Assembly (NCBI GenBank): GCA_000697665.1
Contig: KL197710.1
Span: forward strand, 2,480,849-2,544,848
DNA from: Jaapia argillacea MUCL 33604
Lineage: Eukaryota > Basidiomycota > Agaricomycetes > Jaapiales > Jaapiaceae
DNA length: 64,000 bases
Reading direction: 5' to 3'
Under the pieces are notes generated by a model that was given only the letters and a program-made list of their open reading frames with translations, was not told where the DNA came from and did no database searches. This document shows, one piece after another, positions 33,277 through 46,133 of the stretch. Each line of letters opens with the position of its first letter. Within the stretch, counting starts at the first letter, position 1. The position numbers and the translations under genes were made by a program.

Positions 33277-36200
33277 TCAACCGCACAACTCAACTGAGTT
33301 GTCCAAATAGGATACCTCTTCATCGTCAACGACGAAACTCCCAATGTCATATTCATCGGGCAAATCGTCGGAGCGTCGAGGAGAGCTGGATAGTACGACG
33401 GGCAACCTGTTCTGCCTGCCACCACCGAAACCTCCTTGCCTCACAGGTGGGTTTGCGAAAGCTGGTATTCGAATCGGCGCTTGTGACATCAGACTTGCTC
33501 GATACACAGCCGACTGATCATAGGATGGTGAGACCTGTGTAGCAGGGGAATCCCTGAGGAATTGCCGGTCAGATTCACTTTCCACCTCGTCAACATCTGA
33601 TACCCCAGAACTCTCCTCGTCTCCTGAGTGGATAGCTTCCAAGTCCATCCATGGATTGGCTTTCCGCTGGCCCCCTGCAAGTTTGGTCCTTTTCACCTTG
33701 TGAGTATCTCGATCTAGGGATGGAGATTCTAGATGGCGAAGCCGGCGTTGAGATGGAGGTGACATGACAGGAGAAGAGTCCAAAGCCGCCAGAACAGCGG
33801 ATCTCTTTTTCAATTTATTGCCTGGAGCGCGGATGGCGAAAGTCGGTTGGGGCGGCTCACGGTCTGAGATCGAGCCGGGCGTTGTCTCTACGAGCCTGTC
33901 AGGTAGGCGGGGTGGACCCATAGCAGGACGTTTCCCAAAGCGTATAGCAGGGCTTGAGTAAGGCTCATCCATTGGTGAGCCACGAAGGTTAGGCTTCGGA
34001 GGTGAAGAAGGGGGCAGCTCATCTTCGATGAACTCTATTTCGCTGTCGTCAGCAGCGGACTGGTAGCCAGACCGAGTCTGGTTGCTCGCAGGCGGGGAAG
34101 AGCCGACAATCAGGATATCGGGATCGTCGTCATCATCCAACAGCCAAGCCATACTTTGGGCTCGACACGACGGACTCTTTCCGCCTGATGGGGAGGATGG
34201 CGACGTTCCAGAAAGAGCCCAAGCTGAGGGTGTAGTGGGTGTGACAGGTAGCTTATTAGTTGAAGAGTGCGTAGGTGACTTCAACTGTCGTCGGTGTACA
34301 CGGAGAGGGGGCGAGTCAAGCAGCGAAGCTGGGCTGTGATGTCTAGCCTCCGGGGACTGAGTATCATTGGCCTGATCAGCTAGGGGGATATCTGGAGAGG
34401 ATGGGTGAGACTGGAGTGATGGACGGAAAGGAGATTGTGTTGAAGATTTGAGGGGCAATCCCGGTTTCCAAGCAGCGCCCAGCAGACCTCGCTCAATTTC
34501 AATGTCGTCTTCGTCATCCGTCGCTTTCTGACTTAAAGATAATTTAGGTGGCGTCTTCGGCACGCCCGTCTTGGAAGCTGTCTTTTTTCGCCCTGCGTTT
34601 GGATCGGCAGTCTTGGTCCTACGTGGCTTTTTAGTTTTGACCGCGGCTTCAGCAGCTGGAACAGAGACTGTCCGACGGGGCGGCGCTGATACCCCGGCTT
34701 CAATCGCTTTATCGGTGTCGTCGCTCTCGGCAGCGCGCTCATCAAATGCGATCTTGACCTTCTTCTTTCCCTTCTTGACCGCGCCGTTCTTGACCAGCAG
34801 ATCTGAAACCTTCACGAAACCCGCGGAAGCTCCGACAGGCATGTTCTTCATCGGATCCTCATCGCGTTTCCTCTTCTTTCCCTTTGCAGGGGAATCGCCA
34901 CCTGCCCGCCTCGCTTTCAAGCTCTGCTTGGACTCGTACTCCACAATCTCCATCTCCTTCTCAATGCAATTCGGCTTTATGTCATCGGGGAGTAGGCGCT
35001 CGACGTCCCCGTAAAGTTCGAGTTGTTCTCCGCGAACGATCGATTGCTGGACATCTTGATACTGCTCCTTTGCTTTGGCCCAATTAGCTTCCTCGCGTGA
35101 TTCTGCTACAAGCACATGGATATGACCATCGCGTTTGCGACCCGTTCTTCCGATACGTTGTAACTGGGGGGCGAAAATACGTGAGGGAACGAAAATGTGA
35201 TAGTGGGAGGAGCATACCATGCGGATGGGTGTCTTCTGGGAGTCGTAGCACACCACCATATCAACTTCGCCAATATCGAGGCCTTCCTCGCCAACAGATG
35301 TGGCGACAAGGACATTGAAATGACCGTCTTTGAATTGTTGGATGATCTATTCGCAGAGAATCACCAATGGCCAAAACCAGAACTCGAGAATATTGACGTA
35401 CCCGTAACTGCTCCTTCTGCCCAAACCCTTTCTGCCCCGACTTATCCGTCCCCTGTCCGACAAATTTCGTCGCCTTCACCATCGGACTCTCTTCATTCAA
35501 AAACGTGACAATCTCATCGACACAATCTCGGTAAGTCGTAAAGACCATCACTCGCGTTTGCGGTCCTCCTTCGCCGGTTTCGTTCCCGCCAACAAAGTGC
35601 TCAAGAATGAGCATTTTCAACTTCTCCATCTTTGGGTGGACGGCGAGACCTTTACTGTGCTGAGCTTCAAGTTCGCGAATGATGGCTTGGAATGTGGGAT
35701 CCTTGCGTAGACTGGACTGGGTTTTCTTGGAGGATGGTTTCTTGCCTGTATCCTGATTCGTTGCTTGGGAAGTTTCTTGCAAGCACTTGTAACAGGACTT
35801 GATACTCGTCTCCAACTATAGTACGGCGGGATAAGACGAGGATTAGTCTCGGTACCTGGAAATAAGGAAGAGCTTACAAGATAACCCATAGCACGAGCAA
35901 GATGCGACAACGAGTGTAGAGAACCCCAAGCCCATTGGTTAGTAGGGCCCTTGAGTGAGGATGCCGTAGCGAGGAAACGGTATGGTTGGACCATGACGGG
36001 ATCAAGGTTCCCGTATAATATTCCAGCTCGGGAAAGGGGTTTTATCTTATCCTAAGGTCCATCGGCGCACAACCCATGTTAGCATAAAAGCCGGCGTGAC
36101 AGTAATGAACAATGCTGGAAGGTAGACACAAAACTAAGGTGAGACTCACCTCCATGATTTTCGCAAGCAAATCTCTGATTTTGATCATATCCTCAGTTGG

Positions 36201-37993
36201 TGCGATCTTGTGTTGTTGTGTGACCTTATCATAGGTAAATGGAGAGGGAAGAGTATCGTCATCAACTCATGCAAGTCCTCGCAACTCGATCAAGCGAGGC
36301 AAGACCGACCTTCTTATGTAGATATCCTCTTAAGTCCATACTATTCTCATCTCTGATCTCAATCCGACTGATGTGCAAGGAATCCACGATAGCTTGAACG
36401 GTTTCCGGTTTACTGCCAGGGGTGGCAGTCAAGGCTAGGACCCTGAAGTGAGGATTCTTGGCCATCATATAACGGATGACTTGCGCGTAGGCATAATCGC
36501 CGGTGCCTTTATGTGCCTCGTCTGGATTGCGGGTAAGATACATGACCATGAACTAGATATAAAGATTAGATGAACTTACCGATGACAAGTAGAATGATAT
36601 TCTTCGGCTCACAGATTTCCTTCGCAAGATCGTTGATGAGCGTCTGTGGTGTCATGTAAAACACCCGCATATCCTCCCACTTGGATATCAGGTCAAGTGT
36701 ATAAGATAACGAAATGGCACAAGCTGGGAGGCTGTATGCTTACCGCCCTTGCCCGCTCAGCTTGTGGGTTCTCTCCAGTCAACTGGATAGCATCGGTTCC
36801 AGGAATGCCACAAGTCTTATGACAGGCTTCGATTTGTTGGGCGACCAGCGGTTTCGTAGGCGCTACAAATACGACCTTTCCTTCTGGGAACCAGCGGTAG
36901 ACTAACGAGGGATACGAGAGATTACACGGCACATGTGCAGGGTTTCAGCGCGAACGCGAACAAATGAGTAGCTGCGGAACCGGAATGACCGGTGAAGGGA
37001 GGGACGTACAGTTTAACATGACCACACCGGCAATGAAGGTCTTTCCGAGGCCCGTGGGGAGGGAGACGAGAGTGTTCTCGAATAGACAGTGTTTCACGAT
37101 GTTGAACTGGTACTCGCGCTTGGGTTGGTTGAGAGGGTAAACCCAAGTTCTGGCCTCCAGGAGATCTGGTTTGAGTGTCATCGGCGGTGGCTATATAAGT
37201 CAAAGCATGGTTAGGAAGGCAGATTCAATAGAGTCACATAGGCACTGACAGGTCTACACGTCGATAAACGTCAAAGGAGAATGAGTAGATGGACGGGATC
37301 GATGGTATTAGGCTTACCCAACTACGGATGAAATTGTCAGCTATAGCAAAAGTCAAACGAATTTAAGGACTTACTTGGCACAAATGGGGCAGGAAACTGC
37401 TCGAATTCGACTTCTTCTTCTTCTTCGTCGGCGTCGTCGATACCATCATCTGGGGAAGCCTTTCCCTTCCCTTTGCCCTTTCCTTTCACAGACTTTCCAG
37501 TACTCTTCTTCCACCCGGTCTTGGCAAACTCGGTGTGGTCCCAAACTTTGGTTTTCCGAGCATGATGCCCGAACGGATTCCTGGTGGGCACAGGCTTCGT
37601 GCGGGATTGGTTATCTGTCGTAGACTTTGATTTACTAGACGATGCCTGTGGTGGCAAAACATCTCCGAAGAGAGTCATCTGGAGTCCTTTGGAAGTTGTC
37701 CGGGAGAAAGTACGATTGGTGGGAGGAGCCTGAGCAGCATTATTCGGCCCAGTCATAGGAGGACGACGTGCAGGTGGAGAGTTCCGATAGGCAGCCTCTT
37801 CACACCGCTGGATTTCTGCCTCGTCGATCTGGGAAAATGACATGTCAAACTCGAAAGAGTCATCGCAAGTTAGGGGTGGTGGCTTTGGTGGTGGATGTGG
37901 TGCACTCCGTGGGGCATGCTGTGTGGCTTCAATGGCGTCAACTTCGTCAAGAAATGCAGAGTCGACGTCTTCAAAATAACCGTCCGAGCTCAT
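33277..37993 (-). CDS. MPH1: ATP-dependent DNA helicase Mph1/FANCM
   Basis: SF2 3'-5' helicase that remodels stalled forks and D-loops. An acidic N-terminus ([20 protein letters not shown]) with a Pro-rich linker leads to the helicase core: R-E-Y-Q-F-N-I-V-K, motif [20 protein letters not shown], motif Ia [18 protein letters not shown], motif II DEAH in [12 protein letters not shown] (split by an intron near 36550), motif [23 protein letters not shown], an insert with [15 protein letters not shown] and [15 protein letters not shown], motif [25 protein letters not shown], and motif [19 protein letters not shown]. The roughly 600-residue C-terminus is Ser/Pro-rich and disordered. Divergent from the G-patch gene, 209 bp between start codons. 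Confidence 0.95.
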
Positions 37994-38202
37994 TACAATG
38001 GCAACCCAGAAACCTGGAAACAGTGCTGAGGATGGTGGTTTGGAAGCAAGTCGCGTCTGGTCGCGTCGGTGTCACATGGGCGGTCAGGCGTGACTGGGTC
38101 GATTCCCATGTGACTTACGATGTGGCGTATGTTCAGCACAACAGCCGTCATCGCTGTCCACGGCGTTCGCAACAGAATTCTCAGCCCCCGACGTCGAGCA
38201 CA

Positions 38203-40007
38203 ATGTCTGCCGAGTCAATCGCTCGGTGGAATGCTATTCCCCTCAATCCTAGCGAACCGAGGCCGTCTCAGTTCTCACATCCAGACTTGAAGGTACTCCT
38301 TGCTGTTTCTAGCCAGCTAAACACGCTTCCCGTACTGCCCTCTCCCCTCCATCCTTCCTCCAGCGATCAAGACAAGACGATGGTGATATCGATATCGGAA
38401 ATGAAGACGACGACGACGACGTGTCCCTAGTCTCTCGTTCCCCTTCACCAGTCGATGCCATGGAAGTTGATGCCTCCATTGACAAGTACGACGAGTACCA
38501 CCAGGGTTTTGAGAGGGAGGTTGTCACGGTAGAGACGAAGCTGAAACCCACGAACAAGGGCTTTGCTATGCTCGCAAAGATGGGCTGGACTGAAGGGCAG
38601 CCTGTCGGATTATCTGGAGACGGTATGTGGGTTTCCCTTCTTTACGAGGACAGATACTTATCGGCACTTTAGGTCGAGTCGACCCCGTTCCTTTCTACGT
38701 CAAGCACGACTTGACGGGTCTTGGTAAGACCGGTCAGGATGTTCGCATGATCGAAACAACCGTTTCTCAACGTCGAGGACTTGACTCCGAACGTCAACAG
38801 AAGGAAACTGAAGAGCAGCGAAGGCTGCGTGAAGTACGCTCTACCGCCCTTTGTTTCAACGAATTTTCACTCTGACACGACCTGCCTCCAGGATGAAGTC
38901 GCCCGTCGTGCAGCCCTCGAATCAGAACTCAGCACAACCCTGCGCGCCTTCTATTGTTCCCTCTGCGACAAGCAATTCAAGAATGTTGCTCAATACGACG
39001 AACACACCAACTCTTACGCACATCACCACAAAGCTCGTTCCAAGGATATGCAAGCGGCACAGAAATTGATGCAAGGGAGAGGCACCCAAGAAGATGTCGA
39101 GAAGAGGAAGGAGAAGGAGAAAAAGAGAGAGGAGAAAGAACTGAGAAAGCTGGCGAAGGCTGCGGGTATCAGGATCACGAAACCTGGGATGACCACCACT
39201 GCCGGTATGGATGTGGATGGGAAGGAGGACGTCCCTAAGAAGTCGGGGTGGGCAACTGTATCGTCTTTGGCTGCCGAACCATCTGCACCCACCACTTCGT
39301 CTTCCCTAGGCGTCAAGAAATCAGGCTGGGCTAGCGTTGCATCACCCTCAACTTCTACCCAACCGGAGGTTCCCCAGGCCTCAGGTGGTTGGGCACGAGT
39401 CGCTTCTCCTGCCCAACCATCCGAACCAGTACCGCCCCCACCGCCTCCATCCTCGGTTCCAAACCATCCCCCTCATGCCGCGCCTTCTTTCCGCACTGGT
39501 GGTTGGACCTCTCTTGATACAACTACTCCAAGGTCTACGCCATCCCATACTCCCCCGCCCCCTTCCCATCAGCCAGGAGGTTGGAACCCTCAGGTCCCCG
39601 CCATTGTGCAACCCACCCCGTTACACGTTCCCCATCTTCAAGCTTCAGCGGGAGGAGGCTGGCCGTCTAGCCACTCAATGTCGCGTCCTCAACAAGGTGG
39701 ATGGCAAGCGGCTCCTGCTTCAACAACATCCTCGCAACACACATCCTGGAACACGACTGTCACTGCGGCCCTGCAGCAGCCACCACAAGGAGGCTGGCAG
39801 TCTGCATCGGGCCCTTCCACCTCGTTCGTATCCACTCAACCTTCAGAGCCAGTACCATCCTCGTCCATCGAGACAAAGCCCCAGTCGCCAGGTCTACCCC
39901 CACCACAGGAGCCTTCACCCGTTCAGCGTGTGCATCGTCCACCTCCCCCTGCTCCAGAGGATAAGCGCTCCAGCTGGCAGCAGTTCAGGAAGAAGGCTTA
40001 CCGATGA
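38203..40007 (+). CDS. G-patch and C2H2 zinc-finger protein (GPATCH8-like)
   Basis: Nuclear RNA-processing protein candidate. Exon 1 (MSAESIARWNAIPLNPSEPR) is followed by an Asp-rich segment and then a G-patch: GFAMLAKMGWTEGQPVGLSG, then D-P-V-P-F-Y-V-K-H-D-L-T-G-L-G-K. A C2H2 finger of the U1-like type (FYCSLCDKQFKNVAQYDEH plus T-N-S-Y-A-H-H-H-K) is followed by a charged Lys/Glu helix (EKRKEKEKKREEKELRKLAK). This order of G-patch, finger and charged helix matches GPATCH8/fungal relatives. The C-terminal 230 residues are Pro/Ser-rich with at least eight spaced G-W motifs (KKSGWATVSS, KKSGWASVAS, RTGGWTSLDT, QQGGWQAAPA, PQGGWQSASG and others). The 317-bp gap to the BET gene (convergent) is 3' UTR-like. 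Confidence 0.9.
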
Positions 40008-40324
40008 TCTTGTCCATTCCTTATCTCATCGTTGCCCTTGTCGTTCCCGTGTCCTCAAAGCTTTGTTTGTTGTTATCGATGTTATACCTCGGACACTAAG
40101 TTACTGTTGGATAAATACAAATTGATTGAATAAAGACTTGTATTGCTAACTAAGCTACAATTGCTTGTCTTTGACGCTGAAGGTTCGATAGTGCCGAAGA
40201 AGGGAACAAGATACACGAATAGTAAGGACCCACATACTGTCGACGAGGCGTAATAAAGAGAAGGACAGAGCCACGCAAACCAGAGTACAAAAGCTCAAAA
40301 TAACGCCGAGAAGCAGGGACCCGT

Positions 40325-43052
40325 TTACTCCGTATCACTGCCCGAGCTCTCATCTGAGCTCGAGTCCGACGAGTGCTCGCTCATATCAGTCCTCCTGGAG
40401 CTATCAGCAGCACCACTCGCCGCAGCGGCGCCACCAGACCCTTGTTCGAACAGAGCCATTCTCGCCTCCAATTGTCGGATCTTCTCAGCCTCCACATCCT
40501 CGTCCATGCTCTTCCGCTTCAGGCCACCAGTTCCAGTTCCCTTCCCCGTCCGAGCACGTTTCGTCCCCGCAGATCGTTGAAGGGGCCGTAGGACGAAATT
40601 GTAAAGTTTCGTAAGAACGGAGGGTGGAAGGAGATCGATATCCAATTCGATTTCCTCAGTGCTCTGGATGTAGAATGTTTCGTCAAAGAGGGTAAGAGGG
40701 ATTAACGAGTAGATACGAACGTCTCGAATTTCGGGCACACCCTCGTGGATGATTTGGATGACCTTCTCCAACTTCGTCCCGTCGAGTTTTTGAATAGCCT
40801 CGCTGAGATCTTTCTTCTGTTCGAAGGATAGAACATCCTGCTCCTCGACTGCCGCCTTCTTCCCACCTTTCTTCTTCGGGGGTGCAGGCTGCGGCTTGGG
40901 AGCTTTCGGTATTTTCGAAGTCGACGCAACGGGAGCTGGTTTCTCCTTCTTCTTCTCCTTTTTCGGCTTCGTCGTACCTTTCAAGCCTGCCAAATTAGCT
41001 CGCATGGTTTCAATTTGACTCTCCATGGCAGCAATGGCACCTAAGTTATGATGAATAAAATCCCATGGATACGTGGTAAGGGCTTACGTTGACGCTCATC
41101 CTCAGATGTAGGCTCTTCCTCGTCGTCGCTCCCAAGTGGAGGCAGCGCCTTCCACTTGTCGTCAAAGAGTCGCTCCAACTCCAGGCCCGCATGATTAACC
41201 GGTGTACCGGGGGGATTAAAAGTGTAACAATTACGGCATAGGAGCTTGAAGTCGTCGTAGAATTTTTTTGCGTTGGGATACTCATTATTCTCCAGCTTCA
41301 TTCGCATGGTCGATAGATCCATAGGTCTCTTGATAATTTTGGGATAAGAAGGGATCTCTAGTTTGACCCAATCTAAAAAATCAGTCGGCGATGAGACGGG
41401 ACGAAAGAACAAGTCTAGTGGCCAAAGACCCACCAACAGGTTCATAGAAGGGGCTAGCGATGCTGTAGTGCTGCTTACGATGGAGCTCAACGAGAATTCT
41501 ACCGCAAAACTTCAGCTGCTCCGCGGTACCGTCGTCCTTGGGAACCTTCACTTTGCGTGGACGCTTGGGACCGTCCGCATAAGGCAAATCACGCGGAGGG
41601 GGAGGGTGAATTTCTCGCTTAGGCCGTCCATTAGCAGCGTCGGCTTCTGAGCGCCGTAGAACAGGGACGGACGTTGAAGGACGTCGCGCAGGTGCCTTCT
41701 TTACTGGTGGAGGCGCCAGTACAACCGGTGGTGGCGGTGGTGGCGGAGGGGGTGGGAGAGGTGACGGCTTCTTGACAACTGGAAGAGGCTTCGGCTATAA
41801 GCTGGATGTGAGCAGCTAGCCGTGGATGACCAAATCTAGACTTGCCTCGTCTGCAGGGGGCATCTGTTTGACCATTTTGTCAAAAACGATCTCCACCCGT
41901 TTGCCCATTTGCGTGATGACATGATCTGGTCCATTGAACGTCTCACAATTCCTGAAGATAAGTTTCACATCCGCAACGAACTCGTCGACGTTGTTATAGC
42001 GTGGATTGGAAGGATTACTGTCGGGTTTCGCTGGGTTAGATGATTGAATCTTGGCCGAAATGGTTTCGAAGTCCATTGGGTGCTTGATAATGGTATGATA
42101 ATGGGGAATGTTGAGAGCGATAGCATCGACGGGTTTGATAAATGGCGCCGCGTCCTTGAGTTTGCGGAGGGTGCGAACGGTCGAGCTGCAAAATCGAAAT
42201 TGGTTGGTGTTGATGGTCGAGGGTATGTGGTGATGAGTGGAAGACCCGTTGGTATGGGCGGTGGATGCAGTGGTCGGAGGTATGGTAGGGGCAGAGGCTG
42301 CGGGTGGAGTCGCGCACTTCAGAAGGACGACGGAGAAGATATAGACGATTAGCACGCCCGTAGTGGCGCACAACAAAGAAAGTACATACATGGACGATAG
42401 AGGCAGCATCCGCATCAGACAACTTGCGTGCACGCTTCGCCGGCCGCTCCTCGTCGTGGTCGGCGGCACCGTTGGTAGTGTTGGGCGATGACGCGGACGA
42501 CGGAGGGGGTTGGGTAGACGATGCACGCCCGTTGATGGGGGGGATTGACTCCTGACTGTCCACCATATCGACATCATGCTTCAGCTCCTCGTTGTCCACG
42601 ATCTCCTCTTCATCTAATCCTGGACTCGCTTCCTCCGCCATCTTTACATCATCTAGTAGCTCGCCTGTCTGTGGAGGTGGTGTGCCATGGGGTGGTGCGA
42701 TAGGGATACTAGCTACAACAAAGGCGAGAGAAGGGTCAACAACAACATTGAGGAAGCAGATTTTGACGCGTCGCTCACCTGGATCCAAGGGTGTACCTAC
42801 TTGTGGTACAGTGGAAACATTGTCGAGCTTGTCCACTTTTATGGGGACAGGTTCGTGTCTCGCGTCGCTCTCCTGCTCCGAGCCATCAATATCGATCTTC
42901 GGGGCTGACCCATTGATATGAGACACTGGAGTCGATGGAGATTCGGGACTGTTGGCGCCATTGATGTGTCCGTTACCGTTGACACCATTTAGATGGTGGT
43001 CGTCGTGGTGAACGTCGTTGTTGTCATTCAGCTCGATGGGCGCGTCGTTCAT
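40325..43052 (-). CDS. BDF1: BET family double-bromodomain protein (Bdf1-like)
   Basis: Chromatin reader of acetylated histone H4 that recruits TFIID in yeasts. A polar N-terminus with His/Asn-rich stretches ends in an NLS-like A-K-R-A-R-K. Bromodomain 1 includes IKPVDAIALNIPHYHTIIKH-P-M-D-F and V-K-L-I-F-R-N-C-E-T-F-N-G-P with the acetyl-lysine-binding Asn. A long poly-Pro linker follows (P-x9 run near 41740). Bromodomain 2 includes FYEPVDWVKLEIPSYPKIIK-R-P-M-D-L and LLCRNCYTFNPPGTPVNHAG. A coiled coil and Lys/Pro-rich region precede the ET domain (LSFEQKKDLSEAIQKLDGTK, E-I-E-L-D-I-D-L-L-P). The end is a Ser/Asp/Glu-rich acidic tail. The frame remains open upstream without an ATG, so the ATG at 43052 (MNDAPIELNDNND) is taken as the start. 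Confidence 0.95.
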
Positions 43053-43268
43053 GGTACGCGTGACGGTCACGGTCACAACAGAGAGGGCAAGGAAGATTTT
43101 GGGGGACAGGGGGAACCCGAAGCGGGCTAGGTCTTTATAGCTCTGCGGAAATAAGGTTCGATCTCCCGCGCAGGGACCACCCTATACAGACCAGCCATTT
43201 TCTCTCTTTTCTCATCTCTTCCCTCCTTTACAACGATTCTGTCAACATACAGACATACGCTACATCCT

Positions 43269-45882
43269 CTACTTGTCCTTCTCCTCCTCCTCGCCATCTG
43301 AAACCTCTGCAAAGACGGGCTTGGGTTGGTTTTGTTGCCACGCTGAGAATCCGGAAAAAGCCGCCACGTCAGCATCAGCCGAGTCAAACAGAGACAAACA
43401 CCATCCCAATCAACAGGAAATCGTCCAAATCCGATATAACAAAAAAGCGGACTGACCTGACGTCCACATAAGTTCTTCACCATCTTCACGCTGTGCGTAC
43501 TTGAGCAGGGCTTCACGAGGCTGCAAAGTGCACAACGGTCAGCAAAGTCAAAGTTACGAGAGTTCACGAGAGATAGAAGCGGAGAAAATAAAAATCATCT
43601 AGAAGGTCCAGCTCCGTCACACAGCTCATCGATTTTAGGCTGCTTGTGTGTCATGGACGATGACGGGTCAGAAATCCGCGCAGCCACCATCAGGCCCAGT
43701 ATCCGCCAACTGGCTAGGTATTGCACAAGCGGTATCCATCGTGCGTGGGAGGCACAGCTCGAGGGCAGATAGGAGGGCCAGGAAAGGGGATGGCCAAGCA
43801 GAAGCCATGCGGAAGATATAGAAATTGAAACACTCACATCCTGGTCCCTGGTGGTATCACGAACTAAGTTTTGCACGACGTGTTGAGTCGCGGAAGCGCC
43901 AACACGTCCACCTTTTCCTGGCCCAGTGACGGGAAGTTCAGGTCTTTTGCTCTTGCGAGGATCCAATCTGTCCTTCTCCCTCTTGCGTTTCCCACCTCGC
44001 GCCACCTCGCCGTCACGGAACATTGGAAGCGCGTGAGGGGTAAGGATAGTAGGTGCTGCCAGTGCGTCCGACATGTCTTCGATCGTCACTTTCCGCGGTG
44101 GCCCCTTGTTCAGGAGTAGCTTGGCTCCATTGATGGACGTCACCGGTGAATATAGGACATGAATTGAGCCATCGGAGTGTCCAGTAACAATCTGTTCCGG
44201 ATATTAGAATCGACCAGTTGCTTTGCTACAGCACGAAGGAAATACCTGATTGATTTTTGAATGCCAAACCACTTTCACAGGAGTGCTTCCCATCTGAATT
44301 TCGTGCGACACTTCCAGCCCCTCCTTCGCAAGAAACATTAATTTTCCAGGGCCACCTTTAGCAGAAGCTCCAGCTCCCGTGATAATGTACTTCTCATCGG
44401 GGCTGAAAGCTGCGTTTGTCGTGGGATACAACGTTACAAGACCAGACCGCGTCGCCAATGGCTTCTTGAAGGACCGCAAGTCCCATACTGTTGTGAGGAG
44501 GTGAGTACGGGAGCCAGGAATTCACGAAAATCACGAACGTTTCACAGTATCATCGCCACCACGAGTAAGCACCGTTCGGCCGTCAACCGAGAAGACAAGG
44601 GAGCCTGTCTCTGTACCCTTGGTATGAGCCCCTTCGATTGACATGTCAGGCCTGACGAAGTTTGAGTTTGCCTTCCACATATGAAGAGCACCGTCAAGGC
44701 AAGCTATTACACTCTGGTCAATACAACTCTGCGTATCTTGTATCATGCCCGCTCACCTCCACCAATGAGATTACCGTCTGGGGAATATGAGCATGTTGTC
44801 ACTCGAGTACGAGCACCTCGTTCCTTCGACTTGACGACGATTACAGCCTTCTGCTTTCTTCGGTCCTCTGCGTTCCATATCCTAGATAACGTGTCAGTGT
44901 TTGATTTCGCACTCTGGGACAAGCACAAACCGTATCGTAGAGTCAGCAGAGCTTGTGATAAAGTACTGCGAGTCCTTTGGGTGCCAGGAGCACGAAGTTA
45001 GCTCCCCGACATGTCCACTAAAGTACCGTAGTCAGCTTCGTCTACTCGACAGAGATTCACAATGTCGTACGCGGTGTGCTTCATATCACGGATGTACGGG
45101 TCACCTTTGATATAAGTAGCACTATCGCCAAGTTAGTCCATATTAGAAGTGGGCGATAAGGGTTCCACGCACTGCTCCTCCCCGTCCCGAGTGTACATCT
45201 TTGGCTGTAAGGTACCAGCGATAGAGAGGAACCATTGCCCATCATGCGAAAATTTGACATCGTGAATCTATCGCGTAACCATAAGAGGGCCTTCAGCTCG
45301 ATTGGTCAAGTCTGGTAAAACTGCACATACGTAGTAAGTGCCCGCAGGTTCCCAAGTCTTAAAGGGCTTACACCGCATATCCATTCCACCAAAATCCCAC
45401 AACTTGCAATCGTAATCATGAGAGCCAGACACTATTCGGGCTCCGGAAGGATCGAGTGCCAAGGCTGAAACAACCTTTGTGTGATCCTTCAGCAAGAGTT
45501 CATGGGTAATAGGGAATTCGGGCAGGTCGTCGTCGTCGTCGGACGGGTCATATTCGGGCTCGCCACTTGAGCGTGAACCGCTGGGTTGAGGCTGAGGACC
45601 GAAATCCTCGTCGGGATCATACTCTGGCTCCTCCGCTGGTGGACCTGGGATAGCTGGTCTGGACGGCCCAGCACCATCCCCCTCCGTTATCCTTGCATTC
45701 GCTGCCGGAGGTGGACTCTACTCGAACGATTGAATGGGTACCAGGCACAAACTCAACGACAAGTATCCACATACCTCAGCTCGCTTCATTTTGTCAAACC
45801 TGTTTGGGTCCAGCTGCTTCTTCTTGTTCGCCTTACCGAACCCTGCGATTCCCATTGCCGCAAAAACGTCCATATCTGCCAT
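43269..45882 (-). CDS. WD40 repeat protein (WDR70-like)
   Basis: Homologue of WDR70, implicated in relatives in CRL4-linked histone ubiquitination and DNA damage response. The start MADMDVFAAMGIAGFGKANK leads into an acidic region with repeated E-P-E-Y-D-P motifs. WD repeats follow: L-K-D-H-T-K-V-V-S-A-L-A-L-D-P-S-G-A-R, HDYDCKLWDFGGMD, FSHDGQWFLSIAGTLQPKMY, SCSWHPKDSQYFITSSADST-I-R-I-W-N, CLDGALHMWKANSNF, FSVDGRTVLTRGGDDTVKLW, AFSPDEKYIITGAGASAKGG and VVWHSKINQIVTGHSDGSIH. The C-terminal family block reads R-E-A-L-L-K-Y-A and A-W-Q-Q-N-Q-P-K-P-V-F-A-E and ends in an acidic E-E-E-K-D-K. The final two exons are short and were joined by eye. Divergent from the next gene, 251 bp between starts. 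Confidence 0.92.
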
Positions 45883-46133
45883 GGTGAAGGCAATACCACC
45901 AGGAAGGTGGAGTGAGCGCAGGGATGGTCCGTGCTGGGTTCAAGCCCACGAGGTGCTGGGGTCATGATCTGTCATTTCAGTCACACGCCAGTCACGTCTC
46001 ACTCAGATGCAACGCGTCCACACAGTTCTCTCGAGTTTACCAACCCTTCACCACCTCGCACGAACCAACACAGCCGCAGACTGTGTTTTCAACCCCTCAA
46101 ATTCCTCCCCCTTCCTCGGAACATCACAAATAA

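Noticed and set aside
40325-43076. BET gene start at 43076
   Set aside because: The codon at that point is not ATG; the first ATG in frame is at 43052.
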